Shown here: one piece after another, positions 24,282-33,084 of the stretch
How the letters are laid out: each line of letters opens with the position of its first letter
Numbering within the stretch: position 1 is the first letter of the stretch
Assembly: GCA_018335795.1 (NCBI GenBank)
Contig: JAGXRP010000002.1
Coordinates: 1-53,080, forward strand
DNA: 53,080 nt
DNA from: Desulfobulbaceae bacterium
Lineage (GTDB): Bacteria; Bacteroidota; Ignavibacteria; Kapaibacteriales; UBA2268
Direction: 5' to 3'
Translations under genes and position numbers: made by a program
Notes under the pieces: model-generated
Told to the model about the DNA's origin: nothing
Seen by the model: only the letters and a program-made list of their open reading frames with translations
Database searches by the model: none

Positions 24282-25742
24282 TTATTTATCTTCTTCTTCA
24301 TCAATTTCGTCGTCGTCGTCAAAGTCATCGTTCATCAACTCGTCGTCAATCAATTCGGGGTCTAAAATTTCATCATCATCGAAATCAATGTCATCATCGA
24401 ATTCATCATCTTCGATTTCGTCGTCGAAATCATCAATTCCACCCATAGCAAGTGGGTCATATTCATTTTCACCACTGCCGAACGGGACTTCGTTCGTCAC
24501 TGAAAAGTCTAATAATAAATCCATTGTTTTTTTAACCAAAATAGTGTTAGTAAATCGTTCATCATGTAGTAACTGATGTTTTAATTTTTCGGGTTCCATT
24601 CCTGCCTTTTCGGCATTCTTTTGTACGAATTCTTCTATGTCGTGTTCTTCGACAGTCAAGCCTTCGAGCTCAATAATTTTAGTACGGATTAGCTCCCATC
24701 TTACAAGTCGCTCTGCGATTGGATTGATATGTTCGCTAATTTGTTCAGGTATAGTTTCGATTTTATCAATTTGGGCTTTGGGGTCGTATTGCTTAACCAT
24801 GTCACGATAATAATCAATGGCTGCCAAATTCACAATGGATTTTGGAACCGGGAATTCAAGATTGAGTTCTACAATCTTGTTTATAAGATTGTTTTCCATT
24901 TCGCTACGGCTACGTTTGTCCCAGTCATCTTGGAGCATAAATGAAATTTCTTCGCGAAAATCAGCTGTATTGGAATATTTGCCTTTGGAAATTTCAGCAA
25001 CGAATTCATCAGTGAATTCGGCAGGAACAACTTTTTGGACTTCATTTACTGTAACTTGGTATTTTTTTGCCCCTTGATTAGGAATTTCATGGTTATATGT
25101 AAAAACGTCACCGTTTTTAGTGTTGAGCAATGACTGTTTGAGCGAATCACCTAATTGTTTATCATTCAAATAAACGTGCATTTCTTCGGATTTGGCACTA
25201 ATCAATGGCAATCCGGATTGCTCGTCCAATTCTGTCAGTTTGATTCCTACAACATGTTCGTAATCGTCAACTTGCTCAGTAATTTCAAAACTTGCATTTT
25301 GGACACAAAGATTCTTGACATAATTGTCAATTTCATCTTCATTAACTACATGAACAGGCTCGTCAATTACTAATCCCTTATATTCGTTTAACGTAAATTG
25401 CGGGATAACTTCGTAATGAACAGTGAAAGTAAGATTTCCATTTTCATGTTTGACATCATGCAAATGAGGTTGCCCGACAACATGAATTTTGTTTTCGCTA
25501 GCAATTTTTGCAAATGCATCCGAAATAATGTCTTGTTCAGCTTCGGCTTCGATTGATTTGCCATAAAGCTGTTTGATTAAATTTATGGGCACTTTTCCTT
25601 TGCGAAAACCCCCATGTTGAATATCGGGTTGAACTTTCCTATAAGCCTTTTCGTATTCAGGACGTAGGTAGTCTGCGCCCAAGGTTACAGTGATTTCTTG
25701 TTCGCTCGCATTCAGTTCTTTTATCGAGTGTTCCAATTTCAA
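24282..25742 (-). CDS. tig: Trigger factor with a 50-residue acidic tail
   Basis: This is a ribosome-associated chaperone for nascent chains. The ribosome-binding loop GGFRKGKVP is at residues 44-52. The middle region (about 150-240) aligns with the PPIase domain but is weakly conserved. The C-terminal helical arms run to about residue 425. The protein then adds a tail whose last 50 residues contain 34 Asp or Glu (DDFDDEIEDDEFDDDIDF and on), making 486 residues against roughly 430 in typical trigger factors. The tail is in frame and ends with DEEEDK and a stop. tRNA-Leu lies 22 bp upstream on the same strand, with clpP and clpX downstream. Confidence 0.95.
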   Translation of the reverse strand: MKLEHSIKELNASEQEITVTLGADYLRPEYEKAYRKVQPDIQHGGFRKGKVPINLIKQLYGKSIEAEAEQDIISDAFAKIASENKIHVVGQPHLHDVKHENGNLTFTVHYEVIPQFTLNEYKGLVIDEPVHVVNEDEIDNYVKNLCVQNASFEITEQVDDYEHVVGIKLTELDEQSGLPLISAKSEEMHVYLNDKQLGDSLKQSLLNTKNGDVFTYNHEIPNQGAKKYQVTVNEVQKVVPAEFTDEFVAEISKGKYSNTADFREEISFMLQDDWDKRSRSEMENNLINKIVELNLEFPVPKSIVNLAAIDYYRDMVKQYDPKAQIDKIETIPEQISEHINPIAERLVRWELIRTKIIELEGLTVEEHDIEEFVQKNAEKAGMEPEKLKHQLLHDERFTNTILVKKTMDLLLDFSVTNEVPFGSGENEYDPLAMGGIDDFDDEIEDDEFDDDIDFDDDEILDPELIDDELMNDDFDDDDEIDEEEDK

Positions 25743-25764
25743 AATCCTAAGACAATTGTTAAAG

Positions 25765-25846
25765 TACGGACGGAGAGAGTCGAACTCTCACACCTTTCGG
25801 TACTAGATCCTAAGTCTAGCGCGTCTGCCAATTCCGCCACGTCCGC
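25765..25846 (-). tRNA. tRNA-Leu (anticodon UAG)
   Basis: The minus strand folds as a class II tRNA. The acceptor is GCGGACG with CGTCCGT, ending on a G-U pair. The anticodon stem is CTAGA/TCTAG with loop CTTAGGA giving anticodon UAG (reads CUA/CUN Leu). The variable arm is TACCGAAAGGTG and the T-arm GAGAGTTCGACTCTC. The discriminator is A and CCA is not encoded. It is probably co-transcribed with tig. Confidence 0.95.
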
Positions 25847-25860
25847 AAAAATACAGATTA

Positions 25861-25868
25861 CAAATATA
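25861..25868 (-). promoter_or_regulatory. -7 box TATATTTG upstream of tRNA-Leu-tig
   Basis: The minus strand reads TATATTTG at 25868-25861, 15 bases before the tRNA 5' end. A TTG occurs 16 bases further upstream, shorter than the usual 19. Confidence 0.5.
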
Positions 25869-25944
25869 ATATCATTTTAAATCACAAAAAAATTTGTTTT
25901 GCAAATATTCAAAAATTTCTTTGAATTACATGACGAATGCTTGT

Positions 25945-25952
25945 TACTTTTG
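25945..25952 (+). promoter_or_regulatory. -7 box TACTTTTG abutting the hpnE start codon
   Basis: TACTTTTG ends 3 bases before the ATG at 25956, with TTG at 25921-25923 (21-base spacing). The predicted transcription start falls on or next to the ATG, suggesting a leaderless mRNA. Confidence 0.5.
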
Positions 25953-25955
25953 TAC

Positions 25956-27275
25956 ATGAAAAAAGTGATTATTATCGGTGCAGGTGTTGCCGGAATTTCC
26001 GCAGCAATCGAAATTTGCCAATCGGGGCATGAAGTAGTACTGCTTGAGCAAAAGTCTCAAATCGGTGGCAGAATCTACTCTATCGAGGATAATATATCGG
26101 GCGATTTGATTGATAATGGGCAACATTTACTTACGGGAGCTTACCACAGATTTTTAGAAATTCTAAAGATTTTGGGGACTGACGGTCAAATTAAAAAGCA
26201 AAAATCTTTATCTATAGATTTTTATTCAAAAAATGGTACTACAAGTTTAGACACTTCAAAATTGCCGGGTAGTTTGGGACTACTTTATGGATTATTATCG
26301 CTCCAAAACATCAAATTAGTTTCAAAACTTGCTGCTATTAATCTTGCTATCAAACTGAAAATCGGTTTGGAAGGCAATACTGACGAAGATTGCCATACTT
26401 TTCTCCGTAGGCATAATCAGGGCGAAGATTTAATCACTTTATTTTGGGAACCACTTATAATGGCAACGATTAATGCCGAAATGAATGTTGCTCCGGCAAA
26501 ATTGTTGGTAAATGTTCTCAAGAAAGCATTTTTTGCCGATAGAAAATCAGCAATTCTGATGTTCCCAACAACTGATTTGAATCAATTATTAGAACCTCTT
26601 GATGAATTTCTTGCGAAGAATAATTCCAAAATCAAACTTTCAACCAAAGTTGCAAAATTGAATTTTATTGAAAATACCTGCAAAGGAGTGATATTATCGA
26701 ACGGTGAAATAATCGAAGCCGATGCAGTGATTATAGCCGTTCCACCATATTCACATCAAAAAATGCTACCATCTGAATCACCTTTAGCTGAATTCGCAAT
26801 GAAAATGACTTACTCTCCGATAATCTCGGTTTATTTCTGGTTCGAGCAAGATTTGTTTGACTTTGATTTTGCAGGAATTATTGGTTATCATTCTCAATGG
26901 ATTTTTAACCGCAGACGTTTGATAAAGATAGAATCTCCTAAGTTTGGCGGTCATATTACGGTAACCGTCAGCGCCGCCGAAAGTATTATTAAAATGTCTT
27001 TAGATGATATAGCCGAGCTCGTTTTCGACGAAATTAGAATGGTTTTCAAAATAGACGATGAGATAAAACCAATTCGACATAAAGTTATAATCGAAAAATT
27101 CGCTACTCCCTTATTTACTTGCGAGAACGAGAAACAAAGACCGAGCGAATCTACAGATATAGAAGGATTATTCGTGTCGGGTGATTGGTGCGATACGGGG
27201 CTCCCCGCAACGATTGAAGGAGCTGCAATCAGTGGTTTGAATGTGGCTAAGCTAACAAAAAAGTTCTTGGTTTAG
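25956..27275 (+). CDS. hpnE: HpnE-like FAD-dependent hydroxysqualene dehydroxylase
   Basis: This is an FAD-binding amine-oxidase-fold protein. The start is placed at ATG 25956 because MKKVIIIGAGVAGISAAIEI is the standard dinucleotide-binding N-terminus (GxGxxG). An upstream in-frame start would add 19 unrelated residues. Other motifs are EQKSQIGGRIYS, DNGQHLLTGAYHRFL (the 'NGQH' region typical of HpnE-type squalene-associated desaturases), and the C-terminal GLFVSGDWCDTGLPATIEGAAISG that closes the FAD site. Known family members convert hydroxysqualene to squalene in hopanoid synthesis. HpnC and HpnD are not in this window, so the substrate is inferred. Length is 439 residues. Confidence 0.8.
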   Translation: MKKVIIIGAGVAGISAAIEICQSGHEVVLLEQKSQIGGRIYSIEDNISGDLIDNGQHLLTGAYHRFLEILKILGTDGQIKKQKSLSIDFYSKNGTTSLDTSKLPGSLGLLYGLLSLQNIKLVSKLAAINLAIKLKIGLEGNTDEDCHTFLRRHNQGEDLITLFWEPLIMATINAEMNVAPAKLLVNVLKKAFFADRKSAILMFPTTDLNQLLEPLDEFLAKNNSKIKLSTKVAKLNFIENTCKGVILSNGEIIEADAVIIAVPPYSHQKMLPSESPLAEFAMKMTYSPIISVYFWFEQDLFDFDFAGIIGYHSQWIFNRRRLIKIESPKFGGHITVTVSAAESIIKMSLDDIAELVFDEIRMVFKIDDEIKPIRHKVIIEKFATPLFTCENEKQRPSESTDIEGLFVSGDWCDTGLPATIEGAAISGLNVAKLTKKFLV

Positions 27276-29164
27276 CGAATTTCAAATTTGAAATCGGTGT
27301 AGCGTTTGGCAAGTTTCGATGCGACTTCTTCGGCATCTTGCTGAGTTTTATATCCCCAAATCTTAACGCGATAAACAGGGGAATTATTCTGCAAAACCCG
27401 GTCGTAGTAAGAACGATAACCGATATTTTCCCATTCTTCAACTTGGAGTAGCGCATCAAATTCCGAATCCCTATAACCAGAAATAATTTCAAAAGGTAAA
27501 TAATCGGGGTCGAGCCAACGCAATTCTACCCGGCGATTGTAGTATTGTGCCCAATACGAATTTTGTAAATAATAAATAGGATTGCTTGAACCTTCGGAAC
27601 GAATCCGAATCATAGCAGGGTCGGCTCCTAATTCTATTAATCTGCGTCTTACCTCTTGAGCACGCTTCAGAGCTAATTTTTGGGATTCTTCATCATTGCC
27701 TTCGATGCTGCTATTTCCAATTAACTCTATTTTGCGTCCGGGACTTTCGGATAAAACCCGTGCGAGAGTACTGATAGTTTCGTCAAAATCGCGACTCAAT
27801 ACGGTATCACGTTGCTCGAATGATGCAACTGCTTGGTATCTGAAAAATTGCTTTTCGCGAGCAATCGGAATTTTGACTGTATCGGCAATTCTCGGCAATA
27901 TGGTGTTGTGGCTGATTATAATATTTCTATAATTTTCAGTTGGATTTTTTTGCTCATTATAAGCCAAAGTAAGTTCGTAGCCTTTACGCACAGAAAAAGA
28001 AATCTCATTGAAAACTTTTGGCAAATCCGATATTTGACTGTCATCCAAACCGTAGTATTTGCCACCTGTGTTATCGCAAAGATATTTGAGCGAGTAAGTA
28101 TCTACGGCATTTCCTATTCCAATTACGTAAATCGGAATTCCACGCGATACGGCAAACTCAACCAAGTCATTTCTGTCGTAAACAAGCGAAGCATTGTCCG
28201 TGCTATATGCAATCAAAACCAAAATTTTTTTATTGTCAGATTGCATCGAAGCAAATGATTGTAATGTACTTAGCCCGGATTTGTAAACAGCGCTGAATCC
28301 ACTTGCTTTTTCGATACCTAGATTACGAATAAAATTATTAAATTTGTCGGCATTTTGCAGAGCGACCGAAGTGTTGATTTTTTGATTGAACGAGCGAAAC
28401 ATAATTCTGTCTTTATTTCTCAGACCTTTGGCAAAAGATTTGAAATTGTCGAAAATCGGATAGTAATCGCCTGCAATAGCCGAGTTATCAAGCAATACCG
28501 CCAAATCAATATGTTTTGAATCATAATGATATTTCTTGAAAGATAATACATCTAAATTTGTGATTTTTTCGGATGGAATATCTACCATAGTAGCTACCAA
28601 ATCACTTCCAAACTTTGAATTATTATTAAGTCCTTCGATGAAATTCCCAAATTCATCGAAAACTAAGAGATTAAGATTGATTTTGTCATTGTCAATCATA
28701 TGAGAAAGTATGCGAAAATTTTTTGGCTTTACATTGGCAGAATAATCAATTATACCCGAGAAGTATTCGGATTGCAAAAATGAAGGTGTAGCATCAGTAG
28801 CTTGGACAGTACCTGTAGTGATTATATCTTCGGGCATTTTAACAAAGACATGCCATTTGAATAATACTGTGTCCACACCTCGTATAGCAAGAAAATTGTA
28901 GATTGTGGTGGCGTCGGGTTTGACGGTTAAACTGTCAATCGGGTCGTAATTTCTGCGTAAATTTTCAATCCTTATTTTTTCAGCACCCTCAAATTGCCAA
29001 GATAATTTGGCAGATTCACCCTTTTGAATCTCGGAAACAGCAGGGAAAACGATTGGTTTGATTGCAGTTTCCTTGGGTGAAGAACACGAAATCGCTGTCA
29101 TTGCAGATATTATTACAGCAAGTGACAGAAATAAAATATGTTTTTTAAAGTATAACTTATTCAT
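27272..29164 (-). CDS. Lipoprotein with VWA-like, OmpA-like and SPOR-like domains
   Basis: This is a 630-residue lipoprotein with its lipobox ending at Cys27 (TAISC). Residues about 45-105 look Ig-like. About 195-375 resemble a von Willebrand A domain: DLAVLLDNSAIAGDYY, then KKILVLIAYSTDNAS and VSRGIPIYVIGIGN. The metal site DNSAI lacks the second Ser of DxSxS. About 455-550 form an OmpA-type peptidoglycan-binding domain (KIELIGNSSIEGNDEE, RAQEVRRRLIELGA, YNRRVEL). About 575-630 look like a SPOR repeat (PVYRVKIWGYKTQQDAEEVA). The combination points to an outer-membrane lipoprotein tethered to septal or bulk peptidoglycan. Its 3' end overlaps hpnE by 4 bases, convergently. Confidence 0.8.
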   Translation of the reverse strand: MNKLYFKKHILFLSLAVIISAMTAISCSSPKETAIKPIVFPAVSEIQKGESAKLSWQFEGAEKIRIENLRRNYDPIDSLTVKPDATTIYNFLAIRGVDTVLFKWHVFVKMPEDIITTGTVQATDATPSFLQSEYFSGIIDYSANVKPKNFRILSHMIDNDKINLNLLVFDEFGNFIEGLNNNSKFGSDLVATMVDIPSEKITNLDVLSFKKYHYDSKHIDLAVLLDNSAIAGDYYPIFDNFKSFAKGLRNKDRIMFRSFNQKINTSVALQNADKFNNFIRNLGIEKASGFSAVYKSGLSTLQSFASMQSDNKKILVLIAYSTDNASLVYDRNDLVEFAVSRGIPIYVIGIGNAVDTYSLKYLCDNTGGKYYGLDDSQISDLPKVFNEISFSVRKGYELTLAYNEQKNPTENYRNIIISHNTILPRIADTVKIPIAREKQFFRYQAVASFEQRDTVLSRDFDETISTLARVLSESPGRKIELIGNSSIEGNDEESQKLALKRAQEVRRRLIELGADPAMIRIRSEGSSNPIYYLQNSYWAQYYNRRVELRWLDPDYLPFEIISGYRDSEFDALLQVEEWENIGYRSYYDRVLQNNSPVYRVKIWGYKTQQDAEEVASKLAKRYTDFKFEIR

Positions 29165-29183
29165 ACAAGCAATTTATATCAAT

Positions 29184-30512
29184 TTACTTTTTTGAAAAAA
29201 TAAATTTTCCATTTTCTAAGCAATCTATGTAAATTTTTTCTCCCGAACTAAATTCCCCTGAAAGCAATTTGACCGATAATGGGTCAGTAATGTGCTTTTG
29301 AATAGCACGTTTAAGCAGTCTGGCTCCAAACTGTGGGTCAAACCCGATATTTGAAAGCCATTCTAAAGCAGATTCAGAAACTTCATAAGTAATATTTTTT
29401 AAAGCTAACATTTTACCAAGTCTTTTCAATTGTAGTTCGGCAATTTTTTTAATTTCTTGACTTGTCAAAGGTTTGAAAAGAACAATTTCGTCAACCCGAT
29501 TCAAGAATTCAGGTCTTAAACGCTTATGTAATTGTTCTACAATAAGCACTTTGATGTCGGACATAATCTCGTCTCGATTGATTTCATCAATCAAATTCAG
29601 TTTATCTTGAATAAGTTCAGTACCCAAATTTGAAGTCATTATGATAATTGTATTTTTGAAATCAACGAGTCTGCCTTTGCCGTCGGTCAATCTGCCATCA
29701 TCAAGAACTTGTAATAGAAGATTGAAAACATCGGCATGAGCTTTTTCAAATTCGTCCAAAAGTAGTACTGAGTATGGTTTCCGTCGCACGGCTTCGGTGA
29801 GTTGCCCACCCTCTTCATATCCTACATATCCGGGAGGTGCGCCCAGTAATCGCGAAACAGAAAATTTTTCCATATACTCGCTCATGTCAATTCGGATAAC
29901 CGCTTGCTCATCATCAAAAAGGAACTCTGCTAATGCTTTCGCCAATTCGGTCTTACCGACTCCGGTTGAGCCAATAAAAATGAATGAACCTATGGGGCGA
30001 TTTATATCTTGCAATCCCGCTCTTGAACGCCTAATGGCATTGGAAACAGCGATGACAGCTTCTTCCTGACCAATGACTCTTTCGTGTATTCGCTCTTCCA
30101 TTTTAAGTAATTTTATGAGTTCAGATTCCAACATACGATTGACGGGAATTCCTGTGGATTTTGATACAACTTCAGCAATATCTTCAGCATCTACCTCTTC
30201 TTTCAGCATTTTCCCTTCAGACTGAATTTTTTGGAGCAATTGATTTGCATCTTGGAGTTTTTTCTCGATTTCGGGCAATTTACCGTATCTTATTTCGGCA
30301 ACTTTTGCGAGTTCGCCGTCGCGTTCAAAATTTTCCGAAATGATTTTAAGATTTTCTAATTCTTTTTTACAAGTCCTAATGGAACTAATAGCACTCTTTT
30401 CACTCTGCCATTTTGCGGACAACATTCTTTGTTTAGATTTTAATGACTTGAGTTCAGACTCAATTTCATTCAATCTTTTGCGAGTAGCTTCTTTAGTCGA
30501 AATTTCATTCAT
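29184..30512 (-). CDS. ClpB-like disaggregase fragment: partial M-domain plus NBD2 only
   Basis: The 442-residue product matches only the second half of ClpB. Residues 1-105 are the tail of the coiled-coil M-domain (KRLNEIESELKSLKSKQRM, ELAKVAEIRYGKLPEIEKKL). They are followed by TGIPVNRMLESE, GQEEAVIAVSNAIRRSRAGL, Walker A GSTGVGKT (181-188), pore loop GYVGYEEGG (228-236), Walker B LLLDE (250-254) and the C-terminal small domain. The N-domain and the whole first AAA+ module of a normal ClpB (about 860 residues) are absent, and a divergent SRAP gene occupies the upstream DNA. The start is set at ATG 30512. An in-frame ATG at 30635 would add 41 non-homologous residues and overlap that gene. 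Sequence conservation is high, arguing for function. Confidence 0.85.
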   Translation of the reverse strand: MNEISTKEATRKRLNEIESELKSLKSKQRMLSAKWQSEKSAISSIRTCKKELENLKIISENFERDGELAKVAEIRYGKLPEIEKKLQDANQLLQKIQSEGKMLKEEVDAEDIAEVVSKSTGIPVNRMLESELIKLLKMEERIHERVIGQEEAVIAVSNAIRRSRAGLQDINRPIGSFIFIGSTGVGKTELAKALAEFLFDDEQAVIRIDMSEYMEKFSVSRLLGAPPGYVGYEEGGQLTEAVRRKPYSVLLLDEFEKAHADVFNLLLQVLDDGRLTDGKGRLVDFKNTIIIMTSNLGTELIQDKLNLIDEINRDEIMSDIKVLIVEQLHKRLRPEFLNRVDEIVLFKPLTSQEIKKIAELQLKRLGKMLALKNITYEVSESALEWLSNIGFDPQFGARLLKRAIQKHITDPLSVKLLSGEFSSGEKIYIDCLENGKFIFSKK

Positions 30513-30515
30513 GTT

Positions 30516-30523
30516 CAAAACTA
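30516..30523 (-). promoter_or_regulatory. -7 box TAGTTTTG abutting the ClpB-half start
   Basis: The minus strand reads TAGTTTTG at 30523-30516, three bases before the ATG at 30512. No TTG at the right distance was found, so confidence is low. Confidence 0.3.
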
Positions 30524-30607
30524 CATAAATTTTACATATTGATTGATACAACGGAGTAAAGATTTTTTTATTAATTTTGGAAATTGGAAAATGATAAGGT
30601 TTTGTAA

Positions 30608-31291
30608 ATGTGTGAAAGATTTGCACTAAATGCAACGACCAAAGATGTCGGAAAATTGGTGCCCAAAATAAAGATTCAGAATGAAATCAGGAATAGCTTC
30701 AATATTGCTCCCTCAGCATCTATCGCATGTTTGAAGGATGAGGGCGATTCGGTCGCTCTATCGTATTTCAGATGGGGACTGATTCCGTCATGGGCAAAGG
30801 ATAGTTCTATCGGGAATAAAATGATAAATGCACGAGCGGAAACACTTACAGAAAAAGTTTCTTTCAAACGACTCCTGAATCGCTATCGATGTATAATTCT
30901 CGCATCAGGATTTTATGAATGGTTTAAAGCAGTAAATGACCAAATACCGCATTACATAACTATGAAAAACGATGAACTGATGTGTTTTGCAGGTTTGTAC
31001 GATAATTGGAAAAATGAAAACAACGAAATCATAACTACAGCGACTATAATTACTACCGAACCAAATACACTGATGGCACAAATCCATAATCGAATGCCCG
31101 TGATTTTAGAGCCTGATGATATTAGCGACTGGTTAGATACAAAATTGGATTTTAATATTTTGAGTGATAGACTAAAACCAATTCCATCGTATAAATTGAG
31201 GGCTTATCCTGTGAGTCATTTGGTTAACAATCCGCAACATAATAATGTAGATTGCCTCGCTCCGCAAGGTGAAGACTTAGTTGTCAGTTAA
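30608..31291 (+). CDS. SRAP (YedK/HMCES) family DNA-crosslink protein
   Basis: This 227-residue SOS-response-associated peptidase protects abasic sites by linking its Cys2 to the DNA. The N-terminus is MCERF, where most family members read MCGRF/Y; Cys2 itself is retained. Other family motifs are FRWGLIPSWAKD, MINARAETL, CIILASGFYEWF (catalytic Glu) and the IHNRMPVIL histidine motif. Its 3' end overlaps the TPR gene by 8 bases, convergently. Confidence 0.93.
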   Translation: MCERFALNATTKDVGKLVPKIKIQNEIRNSFNIAPSASIACLKDEGDSVALSYFRWGLIPSWAKDSSIGNKMINARAETLTEKVSFKRLLNRYRCIILASGFYEWFKAVNDQIPHYITMKNDELMCFAGLYDNWKNENNEIITTATIITTEPNTLMAQIHNRMPVILEPDDISDWLDTKLDFNILSDRLKPIPSYKLRAYPVSHLVNNPQHNNVDCLAPQGEDLVVS

Positions 31292-32006
31292 TTTCAGAAA
31301 TTTTCGACTCGAAATATTTTGCTTTTTCGGGTTGAATTTTGATTAATTCTCTATAAATTGCTTTCGCTTTGCTGAAATTTCCTTGACGAATTAGAATATT
31401 TGCATATGTTTCGGTAACCGGCAAACCACGTATATCGTCCAATTTGAAAAATTCATCACTTTCAATTGTGATTGTTCTGACTAATTTTTTTCGATATTTA
31501 GGTGCCAATTTGCGATTGTTTGCATCAGAATAAAATCTCGACATTGTAATTTGACGATTTTTTGCTACTTCTGATGCTTTATTTATTTTCTGACGATAAG
31601 TATCGTTTGCCGATTTGTCATAAAACGCAGATAATTTGATGTCTGAGCGTAAAGAAATTTCAACCGTATCAACCTGCTCAAATTCGACTTCAATTCCTTC
31701 TTCCTTTGTCGCTTCAATAGGTTCATCTTGTTCAATAAAGTATTCTGTAGATTCAGATTGGGCAAATTTAGTTCGAATTTTTGCCGGCTTATTTTGAATA
31801 ATATTAACGGAGAATTTTTCGATAACTTGCTGTGAACGCTCCGAATTACCTTCAAGAGAATATGCATGAGCCAATATAGCGACAGCTGCTGCATAATCAG
31901 GATAAATTTCCAATCCTCGCTCACAAAGCGAAATAGCTTCGGCGATTCGACCTTCACTAATAAGCTCTTCGGCTTCTATTGCAAAAAGTTGATTAATATC
32001 ATCCAT
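31284..32006 (-). CDS. TPR-containing protein
   Basis: This 240-residue protein starts at ATG 32006; an in-frame TTG at 32021 would add five residues. Residues 5-65 form one or two tetratricopeptide-like helix pairs (LFAIEAEELISEGRIAEAIS, GLEIYPDYAAAVAILAHAYS). A C-terminal pair follows at about 205-238 (ANILIRQGNFSKAKAIYREL). The middle, about residues 75-150, is acidic and low-complexity. It has no signal peptide, so it is probably cytoplasmic. It is 20 bp downstream of the polyprenyl synthase gene. Function is unknown. Confidence 0.7.
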   Translation of the reverse strand: MDDINQLFAIEAEELISEGRIAEAISLCERGLEIYPDYAAAVAILAHAYSLEGNSERSQQVIEKFSVNIIQNKPAKIRTKFAQSESTEYFIEQDEPIEATKEEGIEVEFEQVDTVEISLRSDIKLSAFYDKSANDTYRQKINKASEVAKNRQITMSRFYSDANNRKLAPKYRKKLVRTITIESDEFFKLDDIRGLPVTETYANILIRQGNFSKAKAIYRELIKIQPEKAKYFESKISEIN

Positions 32007-32026
32007 GCTTTCAAATCCCAATATTA

Positions 32027-33001
32027 TTAACTTGTACGCAAAATAACAAAATCAGCAAATTGCAAAAGAGATGTCTTTGCAGGTGATTCGGGAAAAATCT
32101 CAAGATATGATTTCGCTTTGTCAACGTATTCCTTAGCAATTTTTTCTGCATAATCTATTCCGCCAATTTGCACAACTTGCTCGATAAGTTCTACTATTTC
32201 GCCCTTTGTCATTTTCCCTTTCAAAATTCTATTTTTGATTTTTTCGGCATCTTTTTCTTCTAATTTGCTCAATGAGTAAAGCAAAGGCAATGTTATCTTT
32301 TTCTCTTTGATGTCATTGCCTACCGGCTTACCGATTAAAACGCTACGGGACGTATAATCAAGCATATCATCTTTAATTTGGAAAGCAATGCCGATATTTT
32401 CGCCATATTCGCTGAGTGCTTCGTGTTGAGCCGGATTATTAGTAGCACTCAAAGCACCTATTTTGCAACATGATGAAAGCAATGAAGCGGTCTTATCGCG
32501 AATTATTCGGAAATAAGTTTCCTCGTCTATTGATGTTCCTCGGCTTTTGTCAATAGACAACAGTTCACCTTCGCTCATTCGTTTTACAGCTACAGAAACG
32601 GCTTGTAAAAATTCAAATTCTTCATTATCAACAGCAGCTAACAATCCCTTAGAGAGCAAGAAATCACCAATAAGAACGGCTATTTTATTATTCCATTTTG
32701 CATTGATAGATGCCAAACCACGACGTTCGGAAGCTTCATCAACTACATCATCATGAATGAGAGTCGCAGTATGCAGTAATTCAACTAAAGATGCTCCGAC
32801 GTAGGAACGTTGATTGACTTCACCGCAAATTTTAGCGGACAAGAACACCAAAACCGGTCGAAGCTGCTTCCCTTTTCGTTGAGCAACATACTTGATAATT
32901 AAATTCAACAACGGTACTTTTGTATTCAGAGTGCTTTTGAAATACTCTGAAAACTCTTTCAAATCATCTTTTACAGGTTTAATTATATCGTTTAATGTCA
33001 T
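32027..33001 (-). CDS. Polyprenyl (trans-isoprenyl) diphosphate synthase
   Basis: This 324-residue enzyme extends isoprenyl diphosphates, probably to the long chain used for quinone side chains. The first Asp-rich motif is LIHDDVVDEASERRG (Asp84-Asp88) and the second is QIKDDMLDY (211-215). The bulky-residue check site before the first motif reads ELLHTATL, with small residues at -4/-5, consistent with a long-chain product (as in IspB/HepT-type enzymes). Exact chain length cannot be read from sequence. Confidence 0.92.
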   Translation of the reverse strand: MTLNDIIKPVKDDLKEFSEYFKSTLNTKVPLLNLIIKYVAQRKGKQLRPVLVFLSAKICGEVNQRSYVGASLVELLHTATLIHDDVVDEASERRGLASINAKWNNKIAVLIGDFLLSKGLLAAVDNEEFEFLQAVSVAVKRMSEGELLSIDKSRGTSIDEETYFRIIRDKTASLLSSCCKIGALSATNNPAQHEALSEYGENIGIAFQIKDDMLDYTSRSVLIGKPVGNDIKEKKITLPLLYSLSKLEEKDAEKIKNRILKGKMTKGEIVELIEQVVQIGGIDYAEKIAKEYVDKAKSYLEIFPESPAKTSLLQFADFVILRTS

Positions 33002-33084
33002 GTTCAGTTCAATAAAATTACATAGAGTACGAGAAATTCATACATGAATAATAACTAAGTAACGAAAATATATAAGTTATCGTA

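Noticed and set aside
30512-30635. N-terminal extension of the ClpB half starting at 30635
   Set aside because: The 41 extra residues do not resemble ClpB, overlap the divergent SRAP gene, and would span the promoter-like box.
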